Origin: Methylobacterium sp. WSM2598
GTDB lineage: Bacteria; Pseudomonadota; Alphaproteobacteria; Rhizobiales; Beijerinckiaceae
DNA: 64,000 bases
Assembly: GCF_000379105.1 (NCBI RefSeq)
Contig: NZ_KB900609.1
Span: 1,947,985-2,011,984 of the forward strand
Direction of reading: 5' to 3'
This document shows positions 50,881 through 58,826 of this stretch, piece by piece; the stretch's first letter is position 1; every line of letters starts with the position of its first letter. The position numbers and the translations under genes were made by a program. The notes beneath the pieces were generated by a model. The model did not search any database. It had not been told where the DNA came from and was given only the letters and a program-made list of their open reading frames with translations.

Positions 50881-53727
50881 TCAGGCCGTGGGCGGTGCGG
50901 AGGGAATCACGGACTCGTCGGCCAGATCCGGTTCGCCGCACCGCGCCAGGATTGCCGCGCGCGCCCGGTCGCGCAGGCGGATGGCGGCGTGGAAGTCGCT
51001 GCCGTCGGGTGCGATCGGCTCGCCGAACTGCACCCCGACGGCGCCGCGGCGCGGGAACCACTGGTCGGCGCGCAGCAGCGACCGGGTGCCGGTGATCGCG
51101 ACCGGCACGACCGGGATGTCGGCCCGGCACGCATCCAGGAAGGCGCCGAGATGGAAGCCGAGGAGGCCCGGGTTCCGGGTGAAGGTACCCTCCGGGAAGG
51201 CGACCAGCTGCTCGCCCGCCCGGACGCGCGCAAGGACCTGCTGCGTCTCCGCGACGCCTTCGGCGGTGCCGCGATGCACGAAGGCCGTTCCCAGCCGCCG
51301 CAGGAAGGGTCCGGCGACGCGCTGGCGCGCCAGTTCGTGCTTGGCGAGGAAGACCGGTGTCCCGGGCAGGACGGCGGCCAGAACGGCCGCGTCGAGATAG
51401 CTCGCGTGGTTCGCCACCACGATGGCGGCACGCGCCATCGGCCTGCCCTCGACGGCGAGGGGTGTCCCGGTGAGGCGGAAGAAGGCGCGCGATCCCGCGC
51501 GCAGCGCGGCGTAGCGCCACGTGCGGTTCGGGAGGACGAGGACGAGGAGCCACAGGACGGCGCCGAGCCCCCCGAGCACGCCCCACCACAGGGCCGCGTA
51601 GCACGCGTCCGACCAGAGGCGGCCGATCCGGCGCAGCCGCGCCGCGATGCCGGCGACGGCGAGCCCCGCGAGCTGCGCCCGGAGAGCGGGCTGCGCCCGG
51701 CCGAGTTCGCCCGCCTCGTAGAGCGCCCGCGCCGCCGCGCGCCGGATCTTCCCGCTCGACGTCTTGGGGACCGAGTGGGGCGCGCACAGCAGGATCTCGT
51801 CGGGGGGCTGATCGAGCACCGCCCCGGCGGCCCGGGCGAGGGCGCGGCGCAGGTCCGCCAGGGCCGGCGCGTCCGTCAGCCGCGTCTCGGCGGCGAGGAT
51901 CAGCCGCTCCGTCCCGGTCTTCGGGTCGGGGCAGGCGAAGGCCGCGACGCAGCCCTTCCGCACCCCCTCGACCGCGCCCGCGGCCTCTTCGAGTTCGTGC
52001 GGATGGATCTTCCGTCCCGCCCGGATGACGATGTCCTTGGTGCGCCCCGTGACGTAGACGTCGCCGCCCGCCATGTAGGCGAGGTCGCCGCTCTCCAGCC
52101 AGTCTCCGGCGAACAGGACGCGCGTGGCCTCTGGCTTGCGGAAGTAGCCGGCCGTGGCGGACGGCCCCCTGAACTGGAGGCGGCCCTCCCGCCGCTCGGG
52201 CAGTTCGCGTCCGGCCTCGTCCACGATGCGGATCTGGTGGCCGCGCAACGGGCGCCCGCAGGCCGCGAAGGCGGTCGACCCCGCCTCGCCGGGCGGGGCG
52301 GGGCGCGCGGTTCCCTCGCGCGACAGCGCCGCGCGGTCGATCCAGTCGATGCGCGGCCCCCGTCCGAGCGGCGGGAAGGCCAGTCCGACCGCACATTCGG
52401 CGAGGCCGTAGACCGGGGTGAGGGCGGAGGCCTGCAGGCCGAAGGCGCCGAAGCGCCGGGCGAACCGCGCCAGGGTGTCGGGGCTCACCGGCTCGGCGCC
52501 GTTGGTGAGGACGCGCAGGGAGCCGAGGTCGAGTCCCGCGACATCCTCGTCGCGCAGGCTCTTGAGGCAGAGCTCGTAGGCGAAGTTCGGAGCGGCGGAG
52601 ATCGTCCCGCGGTGCCGGTGGATCGCCCACAGCCAGCTTCCGGGATCGGCCAGGAAGGCCAGGGGCGGCAGGATCACGGCGGGCGCGCCGAAGTAGAGGC
52701 TTCCCAGCCAGCAGCCGATCAGCCCCATGTCGTGGTAGAGCGGCAGCCAGCTCACCACGACGTCCGCCGAGGAGGCGCCGAGCGCCTCGCCCATGGCGCG
52801 GACATTGGCGAGCAGGTTGGCGTGCGTCAGCGTCACGCCCTTCGGATCGCCGGTGCTGCCGGAGGTGTACTGGATCAGCGCGAGGCTCGCGCCCGTCGCC
52901 GGCACGGGCTCGGCCAGGGGCTCCGCGTCGGCGAGGTCCGCCGCGGTCGTCAGCACCCGCAATCCCTCGACGCGGTCCGGCAGCAGCCGGGCGAAGGGCG
53001 CGACCGCCGAATCGGTGATCAGGATCCCGGGGGCGGCATTCGTCAGGATGCCGGCTTGGCGCTCGAGGTGGTCCTGGACCTGGGCGCGCCGGAACGGCGG
53101 ATAGAGCGGCACCGGGACGCCGCCCGCGAGAAGGCAGCCGAAGAAAGCCGGGAAGAAGTCGGGTCCGGTCGGCAGCATGATGGCGACCCGGTCGCCGGGT
53201 GCGAGGCCGTGGCCGAGCAAGCCGGCCGCGACGCGGCGCGCCCGCCGGTCGAGGTCCGCGTAGGTGAGGACGGTCTCGGCGTCGGGCCCCTCACGAAGGC
53301 GCAGGTGGGGCCGGTCCGGATGGTGGCGGACGTGGAAGGCGAGCACCTCGGGCCAAGTCTCGGCCCGGTGCGGCTCGGATGCCGGGGGGAGGGCCTCGGT
53401 GCGGGACGGCACGGCCCCCGGACGGGGCGCCGCACCGGCGGACCGGAGGGCCGCGAGCAGGTCGTCCGGCGTGGAGGCCTCGCCGATGAGCCGCTCCGGC
53501 AGCAGGATCCGGAAGCGGCGCGAGAGGCGCAGCAGGAGCTCCGCGCGGCCGAGGCTGTCGAGGCCGAGATCCCGCTCGAGGTCGCTGTCGAGGTCCACGG
53601 CCGGGGAGCGGCGGCGCTCAGGATGCAGTTCGAGCAGGAGAGACCGGATCACCTCGAGGACGTCCGCCGCGGTCGGCTCGCGATGCCGCTCGGCCGGATC
53701 GCCCGCCTGAGGGGTTACGTTCTGCAA
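50881..53727 (-). CDS. ACP - AMP-ligase (FAAL-like) - PlsC acyltransferase fusion
   Basis: The product is about 948 residues. Domain order: an acyl carrier domain with phosphopantetheine Ser in DLGLDSLGRAELL near residue 60; a fatty acyl-AMP ligase (IQYTSGSTGDPKGVTLTHAN near 290, WLPLYHDMGLIG, GLAECAVGLAF, RTKDIVIRAGRKIHP); a hydrophobic pair around 720 (GLGAVLWLLVLVLP); and a 1-acylglycerol-phosphate acyltransferase with VVANHASYLDAAVL (NHx4D) and FPEGTFTRNPG. It could load an acyl chain on its own ACP and transfer it to a membrane lipid. The start is uncertain: TTG 53727 has GGAAG upstream; ATG 53844 lies only 17 nt from a FixK box and would precede the expected transcription start. Confidence 0.88.
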   Translation of the reverse strand: MQNVTPQAGDPAERHREPTAADVLEVIRSLLLELHPERRRSPAVDLDSDLERDLGLDSLGRAELLLRLSRRFRILLPERLIGEASTPDDLLAALRSAGAAPRPGAVPSRTEALPPASEPHRAETWPEVLAFHVRHHPDRPHLRLREGPDAETVLTYADLDRRARRVAAGLLGHGLAPGDRVAIMLPTGPDFFPAFFGCLLAGGVPVPLYPPFRRAQVQDHLERQAGILTNAAPGILITDSAVAPFARLLPDRVEGLRVLTTAADLADAEPLAEPVPATGASLALIQYTSGSTGDPKGVTLTHANLLANVRAMGEALGASSADVVVSWLPLYHDMGLIGCWLGSLYFGAPAVILPPLAFLADPGSWLWAIHRHRGTISAAPNFAYELCLKSLRDEDVAGLDLGSLRVLTNGAEPVSPDTLARFARRFGAFGLQASALTPVYGLAECAVGLAFPPLGRGPRIDWIDRAALSREGTARPAPPGEAGSTAFAACGRPLRGHQIRIVDEAGRELPERREGRLQFRGPSATAGYFRKPEATRVLFAGDWLESGDLAYMAGGDVYVTGRTKDIVIRAGRKIHPHELEEAAGAVEGVRKGCVAAFACPDPKTGTERLILAAETRLTDAPALADLRRALARAAGAVLDQPPDEILLCAPHSVPKTSSGKIRRAAARALYEAGELGRAQPALRAQLAGLAVAGIAARLRRIGRLWSDACYAALWWGVLGGLGAVLWLLVLVLPNRTWRYAALRAGSRAFFRLTGTPLAVEGRPMARAAIVVANHASYLDAAVLAAVLPGTPVFLAKHELARQRVAGPFLRRLGTAFVHRGTAEGVAETQQVLARVRAGEQLVAFPEGTFTRNPGLLGFHLGAFLDACRADIPVVPVAITGTRSLLRADQWFPRRGAVGVQFGEPIAPDGSDFHAAIRLRDRARAAILARCGEPDLADESVIPSAPPTA

Positions 53728-53861
53728 GGCGACTTCCGGCAAGGCGACCTCCGGCAAGACGACTCCCGCACGACCTCCCGCACGACTTCCCGCCGCCCGT
53801 GCGCGCCGGCCCGGGGCTTCCGGCCCGCGGAACAGGGGTACCATCCGCCCGCGAGGCCGCG

Positions 53862-53875
53862 TTGATCTGGCGCAA
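53862..53875 (-). promoter_or_regulatory. FixK/FNR box for the ACP-ligase-PlsC operon
   Basis: TTGATCTGGCGCAA fits TTGA-N6-GCAA. For a class II site the transcript would begin near 53827, with a leader of about 100 nt to TTG 53727. Confidence 0.6.
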
Positions 53876-54217
53876 CGGGCGGTCGCGACGTCGTGCCTCG
53901 CTGGGACCGCGCCTCGCCGCCGGCTCGGCAGGCCCGTGTCGACGGCCGCCAAGCTGCTGATCCAGGCCGGTGCGGCCGAGCCGGATGCCGGCGCCGATGA
54001 GGGAGCATCCGAGGAGGCGAGCCGGACGCGATGGGCCCGCCGACCTGAAAGCTGACGCACTGACGCGAAACGCGCGGGATCACGGACCTGATCCGCGTCC
54101 CTGCCCCGGTTGCGGCGCGCGTCCCCCGGCCCCGCGCCGTGGCGGCCGCGATCTCCGGCCGCGGGCGAGCGCCCAGGGCTGGCCAATCCTCTCGCCGAAG
54201 CCGTGTCCGCGAGGCGT

Positions 54218-54231
54218 TTGATCGGGATCAA
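54218..54231 (+). promoter_or_regulatory. Perfect FNR/FixK palindrome
   Basis: TTGAT-CGGG-ATCAA, a perfect FNR-type palindrome, is centred 118 nt upstream of the Gly-rich secreted protein gene, pointing to oxygen-dependent control of it. Confidence 0.7.
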
Positions 54232-54342
54232 AGGCGGGCGCGCGGACGGGAATATGCTGCCACTGGGCGAGATCGGTCGCCCGATGGCGCCGGCGGCAAG
54301 AGGAGTGCCAGCCCGCCTGGCCGAACAACAGGGGAGCGTGCC

Positions 54343-54861
54343 ATGAAGCGGCTCGTCATCGTCTCCGCAGCAATCGCCTCCGCCCTGGTCCTGTCCGGAA
54401 CCGGCGCGGACGCCCGTTCGTTCGGGGGCGGCTTTCACGGCGGCGGCTTTCACGGCGGCGGCTTTCACGGCGGCGGTTTCCGCGGCGGCTTCGGCGGTGC
54501 GGGATTTCGCGGTGGCGGCGTCGGCGCCGGGCGTTTCGGCCCGGTCGGCGGCTATCGCGGGGTAGCGATCGGGGGCTTCCGCGGACCCTATGGCGGCGTC
54601 GGTCGCTTCGGCTACGGCCGCGTTGGCTGGGGTCCCGGATTCGGCTACCGTTACGGCCGCTGGTACCCCGGATACGGCTATCGGTACGGCGCCTATCGCC
54701 GCTGGTATCCCGGCTGGGGCTACGGCTTGGCTGGACTAGGGCTCGCCGCCGGCTACGCCCTGAGCGGATTTCCCTACGACGGCGGCTGCGGTCCCTACGC
54801 CTATTTCGACGCGTATTACGGCGTCTGCCGCCCGATCGGGTATTGGGGATGGGCCTACTGA
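54343..54861 (+). CDS. Gly/Tyr-rich secreted protein
   Basis: The protein has 172 residues with GGGGAG upstream. Signal peptide: KRLVIVSAAIASALVLSG ending ADARS. The mature part has a FHGGG repeat (three tandem copies of GGGFH), then RGGFGGAGFRGGGVGAG and Tyr/Trp/Arg-rich segments (GYRYGRWYPGYGYRYG). The C-terminal CGPYAYFDAYYGVC has two Cys. Such proteins are envelope-associated and of unknown role. DNA repeats of 15 bp underlie the GGGFH units. Confidence 0.8.
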   Translation: MKRLVIVSAAIASALVLSGTGADARSFGGGFHGGGFHGGGFHGGGFRGGFGGAGFRGGGVGAGRFGPVGGYRGVAIGGFRGPYGGVGRFGYGRVGWGPGFGYRYGRWYPGYGYRYGAYRRWYPGWGYGLAGLGLAAGYALSGFPYDGGCGPYAYFDAYYGVCRPIGYWGWAY

Positions 54862-55075
54862 GCAGGGCGGTGCACCGCGGGTCTGCCGAGGCTCTCGTGC
54901 TTGCACCCTGTCCTCCGCCGGATCGGTGCCCCCTTCGGCGAAGGAGGCCCGGATTCGGCCCGCTCCGGCTGGCGAGGGCCGACAGCCGCAGCGACCGATC
55001 CGGGGCGGGCAGTCCGGCGCCGCGTCGCCGGGGAGGCCGCGCTGTCGGCCCGCAGAGGCAACAGGAAGGCATGCC

Positions 55076-55531
55076 ATGACTGGATCGGAGCGGTTGCGCA
55101 TCCCCCATGGCGGCTGCGTCGTGGTCGGAGACGGGCGCAAAGTCCTGGTTCTGCGGAACCTCGGCCACCCTCTCGCGCCGGACCTCCACGTCGAGGAGGT
55201 GTTCCGCGCGCCCCCCAATCCGACAACCCGCGAGCAAGGCTGCGACAAGCCGCCGAGGGTCGTGCAGGACGGACGCCGCAGCGCGATCGCGCAGACGGAC
55301 TGGCACGATCTCGGCGAGCACCGCTTCGTCGAGGCGGTCGTCTCGGGGTTGGAGCGGATGGGAACCCGGATCACCGCGCTGGCGCTCGTCGCGCCGCCGC
55401 GAACCCTCGCCGACCTGCGGCAGGGCCTGCCGGACCGGCTCCGACAGGCCGTCTTCGCCGAGGTCGACAAGGACCTCACGAAGCATACCGTGCCCGAGAT
55501 CCAGCACCTTCTCTGCGGGATGCCCGGCTGA
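55076..55531 (+). CDS. Host attachment family protein (PF10116-like)
   Basis: The protein has 151 residues from the ATG at 55076 (AGGAAGG upstream). Typical segments: IPHGGCVVVGDGRKVLVLRN, NPTTREQGCDKPPR, QTDWHDLGEHRFVEAV, LALVAPPRTLADLRQGL and DKDLTKHTVPEIQHLL. The family was named for plant attachment and has an RNase/eRF1-like fold. Its cellular role is unsettled; it is often next to stress genes, as here. Confidence 0.85.
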   Translation: MTGSERLRIPHGGCVVVGDGRKVLVLRNLGHPLAPDLHVEEVFRAPPNPTTREQGCDKPPRVVQDGRRSAIAQTDWHDLGEHRFVEAVVSGLERMGTRITALALVAPPRTLADLRQGLPDRLRQAVFAEVDKDLTKHTVPEIQHLLCGMPG

Positions 55532-55579
55532 GCGGCCGGCGGATCGGCGAGCAGGGCGGACGGGCGGCCGGAGGCGAGC

Positions 55580-57586
55580 ATGGGCCCACGCGTCTTTCAC
55601 GATCGCACCGATGCGGGGCGGGTGCTCGCGGGCCGGCTCGCCACCTACGAGGGCCGGCCGGACGTCGTCGTCCTGGCGCTCCCGCGCGGCGGCGTTCCGG
55701 TCGCCGCGGAGGTCGCCCGGGCGCTCCGCGTGCCCTTCGACGTGTTCGTGGTGCGAAAGCTGGGCGTTCCCGGCAACGAGGAACTCGCGATGGGCGCGAT
55801 CGCGAGTGGCGGCGTCCGCGTTCTCAACGCCGACGTCGTCGCCTCCTTGAAAATCCCGCCTTACGCCATCGACGCGGCCTGCGCGCGCGAGGCGGAGGAG
55901 CTGCGGCGGCGCGAGCGGGCCTACCGGGGCGGCCGGCCGGTCGTGGCGCTGCGCGGTCTCACGGTGATCCTCGTCGACGATGGCTTGGCCACCGGCGCGA
56001 CCATGCAGGCGGCGATCGAGGCCGTCCGGCAGCTCCATCCGGCGCGGATCGTCGTGGCGGTGCCGACCGGGTCGCGCGACACCGTCGTGCGGCTGGAGAG
56101 GGAGGCCGACGCGGTCGTCTGCGCCGACATGCCCGAGCCGTTCTGGGCCGTGGGCGCCGCCTACGAGGATTTCTCGCAGACGAGCGACGACGAGGTGCGG
56201 CGGCTTCTCGGCCGGTCCGCCGAGGTGCAGCCCGTGGCCGGCGCTCCCGAACCGGACCCGGCGCTCGTGGAAACCCTGCGCGCGGCCGCCATCCCGCTGA
56301 GCGGAGGCGCGCACGACTACGATGCGCTCCTCGACCTCGTCGGCGCGACGACGTTCGCCCTCCTGGGAGAAGCCACGCACGGCACGCACGAATTCTACCG
56401 GGAGCGGGCGGAGATCACCAAGCGGCTGATCCGGGAGAAGGGCTTCACGGCCGTCGCGATCGAGGCCGACTGGCCGGATGCGTGGCGGGTCAACCGCTAC
56501 GTGCGCGCCGACAGCGAGGACCTCGATGCCGTCGAGGCCCTCGCCGGCTTCCGGCGCTTCCCGACCTGGATGTGGCGCAACACCGAGATGGTCGCCTTCG
56601 TCGAGTGGCTGCGCGCCCACAACCTGGCACTCCCTCCGGGTGCGCAGAGGGTGGGCCTCTACGGCATCGATCTCTACAGCCTGCGCGCCTCAATGAAGGC
56701 GGTGCTGGGCTTCCTCGAGACCGTCGATCCGGCCGCCGCCGCCCAGGCCCGCGCCCGCTACGCCTGCTTCGACCGCTTCGGCCCGGACGGCCAGACCTAC
56801 GGCTTGATAACCGGCCTGAAGCTCGCGCCCTCCTGCCAGGACCAAGCGGTCGCGCAGCTCGCGGCGCTGCAGCGCCGGGCCGCCGACAGCCTCGCATGGG
56901 CCGGCAGCCCCGACCCCGAGGAGCTGTTCAGCGCCGGGCAGAACGCCCGCGTGGTCCGGAACGCGGAGGAATACTACCGCACGATGTTCCTGCGCGAGGT
57001 CTCGTCCTGGAACCTGCGCGACAGCCACATGGCCGAATGCGTGGCGGCCCTCGTCTCCCATCTCGGCCGGGACCGGAGCGCCCCGAAGATCGCGATCTGG
57101 GCCCATAACTCGCACCTCGGCGACGCGCGGGCGACGGAGATGAGCGCGCGCGGCGAACTCAACCTCGGCCAGATCCTGCGGGAACGCCACGGGGCCGAGG
57201 TCGTGCGGGTCGGCTTCACCACCTACGCGGGCAGCGTCACCGCCGCATCGGACTGGGGCGCCCCCGTCGAGCGCAAGCGCGTCCGCCCGGCCCTGCCCGA
57301 CAGCTACGAGGCGCTGTTCCACGCGCTCGGCCTCGGCCGCTTCTGCCTTCCCCTCGCGCCGGGGTCTCCGGCCGCGCGGGCCCTGGGGCCGGCGCGGAGC
57401 GAGCGCGCCATCGGCGTGGTCTATCGCCCGGACACCGAGCGGCAGAGCCACTATGTCAGGGCTCACCTTCCGGACCAGTTCGACGTCGTGCTGCATTTCG
57501 ACGAGACGCGCGCGGTCACGCCGCTGGAGACGACACCCCTGTGGGAGGACGGCGAAGTGCCCGAGACCTTCCCGGCAGGATTGTGA
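55580..57586 (+). CDS. Phosphoribosyltransferase - erythromycin esterase-like fusion
   Basis: The protein has 668 residues. Residues 1-215: a type I phosphoribosyltransferase with the PRPP loop VILVDDGLATGATMQAA near residue 130 and LALPRGGVPVAAEVARAL. From about 235: an EreB-type domain with LLGEATHGTHEFYRERAEIT, IEADWPDAWRVNRYV, WAHNSHLGDAR and a C-terminal HYVRAHLPDQFD. Separate PRTase and esterase-like genes are often adjacent in other bacteria. The reaction is unknown; macrolide hydrolysis is only a family name. Confidence 0.9.
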   Translation: MGPRVFHDRTDAGRVLAGRLATYEGRPDVVVLALPRGGVPVAAEVARALRVPFDVFVVRKLGVPGNEELAMGAIASGGVRVLNADVVASLKIPPYAIDAACAREAEELRRRERAYRGGRPVVALRGLTVILVDDGLATGATMQAAIEAVRQLHPARIVVAVPTGSRDTVVRLEREADAVVCADMPEPFWAVGAAYEDFSQTSDDEVRRLLGRSAEVQPVAGAPEPDPALVETLRAAAIPLSGGAHDYDALLDLVGATTFALLGEATHGTHEFYRERAEITKRLIREKGFTAVAIEADWPDAWRVNRYVRADSEDLDAVEALAGFRRFPTWMWRNTEMVAFVEWLRAHNLALPPGAQRVGLYGIDLYSLRASMKAVLGFLETVDPAAAAQARARYACFDRFGPDGQTYGLITGLKLAPSCQDQAVAQLAALQRRAADSLAWAGSPDPEELFSAGQNARVVRNAEEYYRTMFLREVSSWNLRDSHMAECVAALVSHLGRDRSAPKIAIWAHNSHLGDARATEMSARGELNLGQILRERHGAEVVRVGFTTYAGSVTAASDWGAPVERKRVRPALPDSYEALFHALGLGRFCLPLAPGSPAARALGPARSERAIGVVYRPDTERQSHYVRAHLPDQFDVVLHFDETRAVTPLETTPLWEDGEVPETFPAGL

Positions 57587-57764
57587 CGGCCCGGCAACGA
57601 GGGAGACCGGCCTCGCACTCGACGAGGCGGCTCCGAGCCGCATGACCTGCGCGAGGGACCTCGCTTGGACCTGGGCGCCACGCACCTTTTCGAGGAGACG
57701 ACCGCGCTCGCGCGGGACTGGCTCGAGCGGTTTCTGCGCGCCGATGGGACCTGAGGAGCACGCT

Positions 57765-57995
57765 ATGATGACGAACGGCCCGCCGGGGATCTCGCTGCAG
57801 ACGCTCGACCGCCTCCTCGCCCATCTCTCGGTCGGCGAGCAGGTCATGATCGACCGCGCTGCCTACGACCGGATCTTCGGCACGAACGACGTCGCCAGTC
57901 GGCGATTGCTGCATTTCGGCAAGGGCCACGGCTGCGACGCGGCGGTGCTCGACCATGCCGTCGTGTTCACGAAGAGGAGCAAGGTCGGCGCCTGA
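57765..57995 (+). CDS. Small hypothetical protein
   Basis: The product is 76 residues with GAGGAG upstream: GISLQTLDRLLAHLSVGEQV, AYDRIFGTNDVASRRLLHFG, CDAAVLDHAVVFTKRSK. No family is recognised. It follows the PRTase-esterase fusion and has good start signals. Confidence 0.6.
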   Translation: MMTNGPPGISLQTLDRLLAHLSVGEQVMIDRAAYDRIFGTNDVASRRLLHFGKGHGCDAAVLDHAVVFTKRSKVGA

Positions 57996-58117
57996 GACGG
58001 GGCATGCGCCGTGCATCTCCCGCAGCAGGAGGGGGGGCGAGGGCGCCCGGGGCGGCATTCAGCCCGTCCCGGCAGGGGCGGTGGCGAGAATGCGGCGGAG
58101 GGCGGCCGTCGCCGACG

Positions 58118-58459
58118 CTACCGGGCCCGCTCGAGCGTCTCGCCCATGCGCCGCTCGGCCCGCGCCGTGGCGGCGCAGCGCTCCAGCCGGGTTCGGAGGC
58201 CAGGAAGCGTCTCCTCGATACCGGCCATCGCGAGGTCCGCACGAAACCGGCCGATCAGGTCCTCGTCCGATGCGACAACGGCCGCGTCGCAGAAGCCGCT
58301 GATGTATTTCTCCGCCAGCGTGCCTGTCAGCCCCATGCGCTCGCAGGCCCAGGCAGCCATGAGCCGGTTTCGGCGCGACCGGACGTGAAATCGCACATCC
58401 TCCTCGTGCGCGAACCGCTGTTCGAACGCCCGCTTGCGTTCCTTGAACAGTGTTGGCAT
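58118..58459 (-). CDS. ATPase inhibitor zeta-like protein (DUF1476)
   Basis: The protein has 113 residues: TLFKERKRAFEQRFAHEEDV, RFHVRSRRNRLMAAWACERM and GRFRADLAMAGIEET. DUF1476 proteins are small alphaproteobacterial inhibitors of the F1-ATPase; the N-terminal segment inserts into F1. This copy is less conserved than the housekeeping form and has a FixK box 73 nt upstream. It may be a second, oxygen-controlled inhibitor that limits ATP hydrolysis when respiration stops. Confidence 0.85.
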   Translation of the reverse strand: MPTLFKERKRAFEQRFAHEEDVRFHVRSRRNRLMAAWACERMGLTGTLAEKYISGFCDAAVVASDEDLIGRFRADLAMAGIEETLPGLRTRLERCAATARAERRMGETLERAR

Positions 58460-58826
58460 GGCTCAGTCTCCAGGATGGAAGTGAGGACGCCCTCGACGGC
58501 CTGGATTCTGTGCCGTGAAAGCGGCCGCCACCTTGCGGCAGATCAAGCACCCGTAGACGGCAGGGCATGCCCGTTCCGCCAGCCTGCGCGTCGCCGCGCC
58601 GCCGATTCCGGTGCCGTCATCAGCGACGCGCTGCGGGTGTTGGCGGACGGCGCGGCGTGACGGCCGTCGAGGCGGCACTTGCGCCTGCTTCGCCCTTTTG
58701 GGGTGCCGGGACGGCGCCCCGCCCTCAATCGGCGGCGCGGCGGCGTTCGCCGGTCCGCGCCAAGGCACCCGCATTTTCCTCCGGCTCAAACCTCAGAACC
58801 ATCGTATCAGCTTTAGATTTACAGTT
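58460..58826. other. Intergenic with a FixK box
   Basis: No credible gene. Apart from the box at 58533-58546, the stretch becomes AT-rich at its right end (58790-58860), which includes the 3' end of the GH65 gene. Confidence 0.45.
58533..58546 (-). promoter_or_regulatory. FixK/FNR box for the DUF1476 gene
   Basis: TTGCGGCAGATCAA fits TTGC-N6-TCAA. Spacing to the start codon (73 nt) is nearly the same as for the BON and USP genes. Confidence 0.6.

Noticed and set aside
48994..53865. A 1623-codon open frame on the plus strand
   Set aside because: It is antisense to two well-supported AMP-ligase genes, and its product is Arg/Gly/Ala/Asp-rich without domains; a GC-rich shadow frame.
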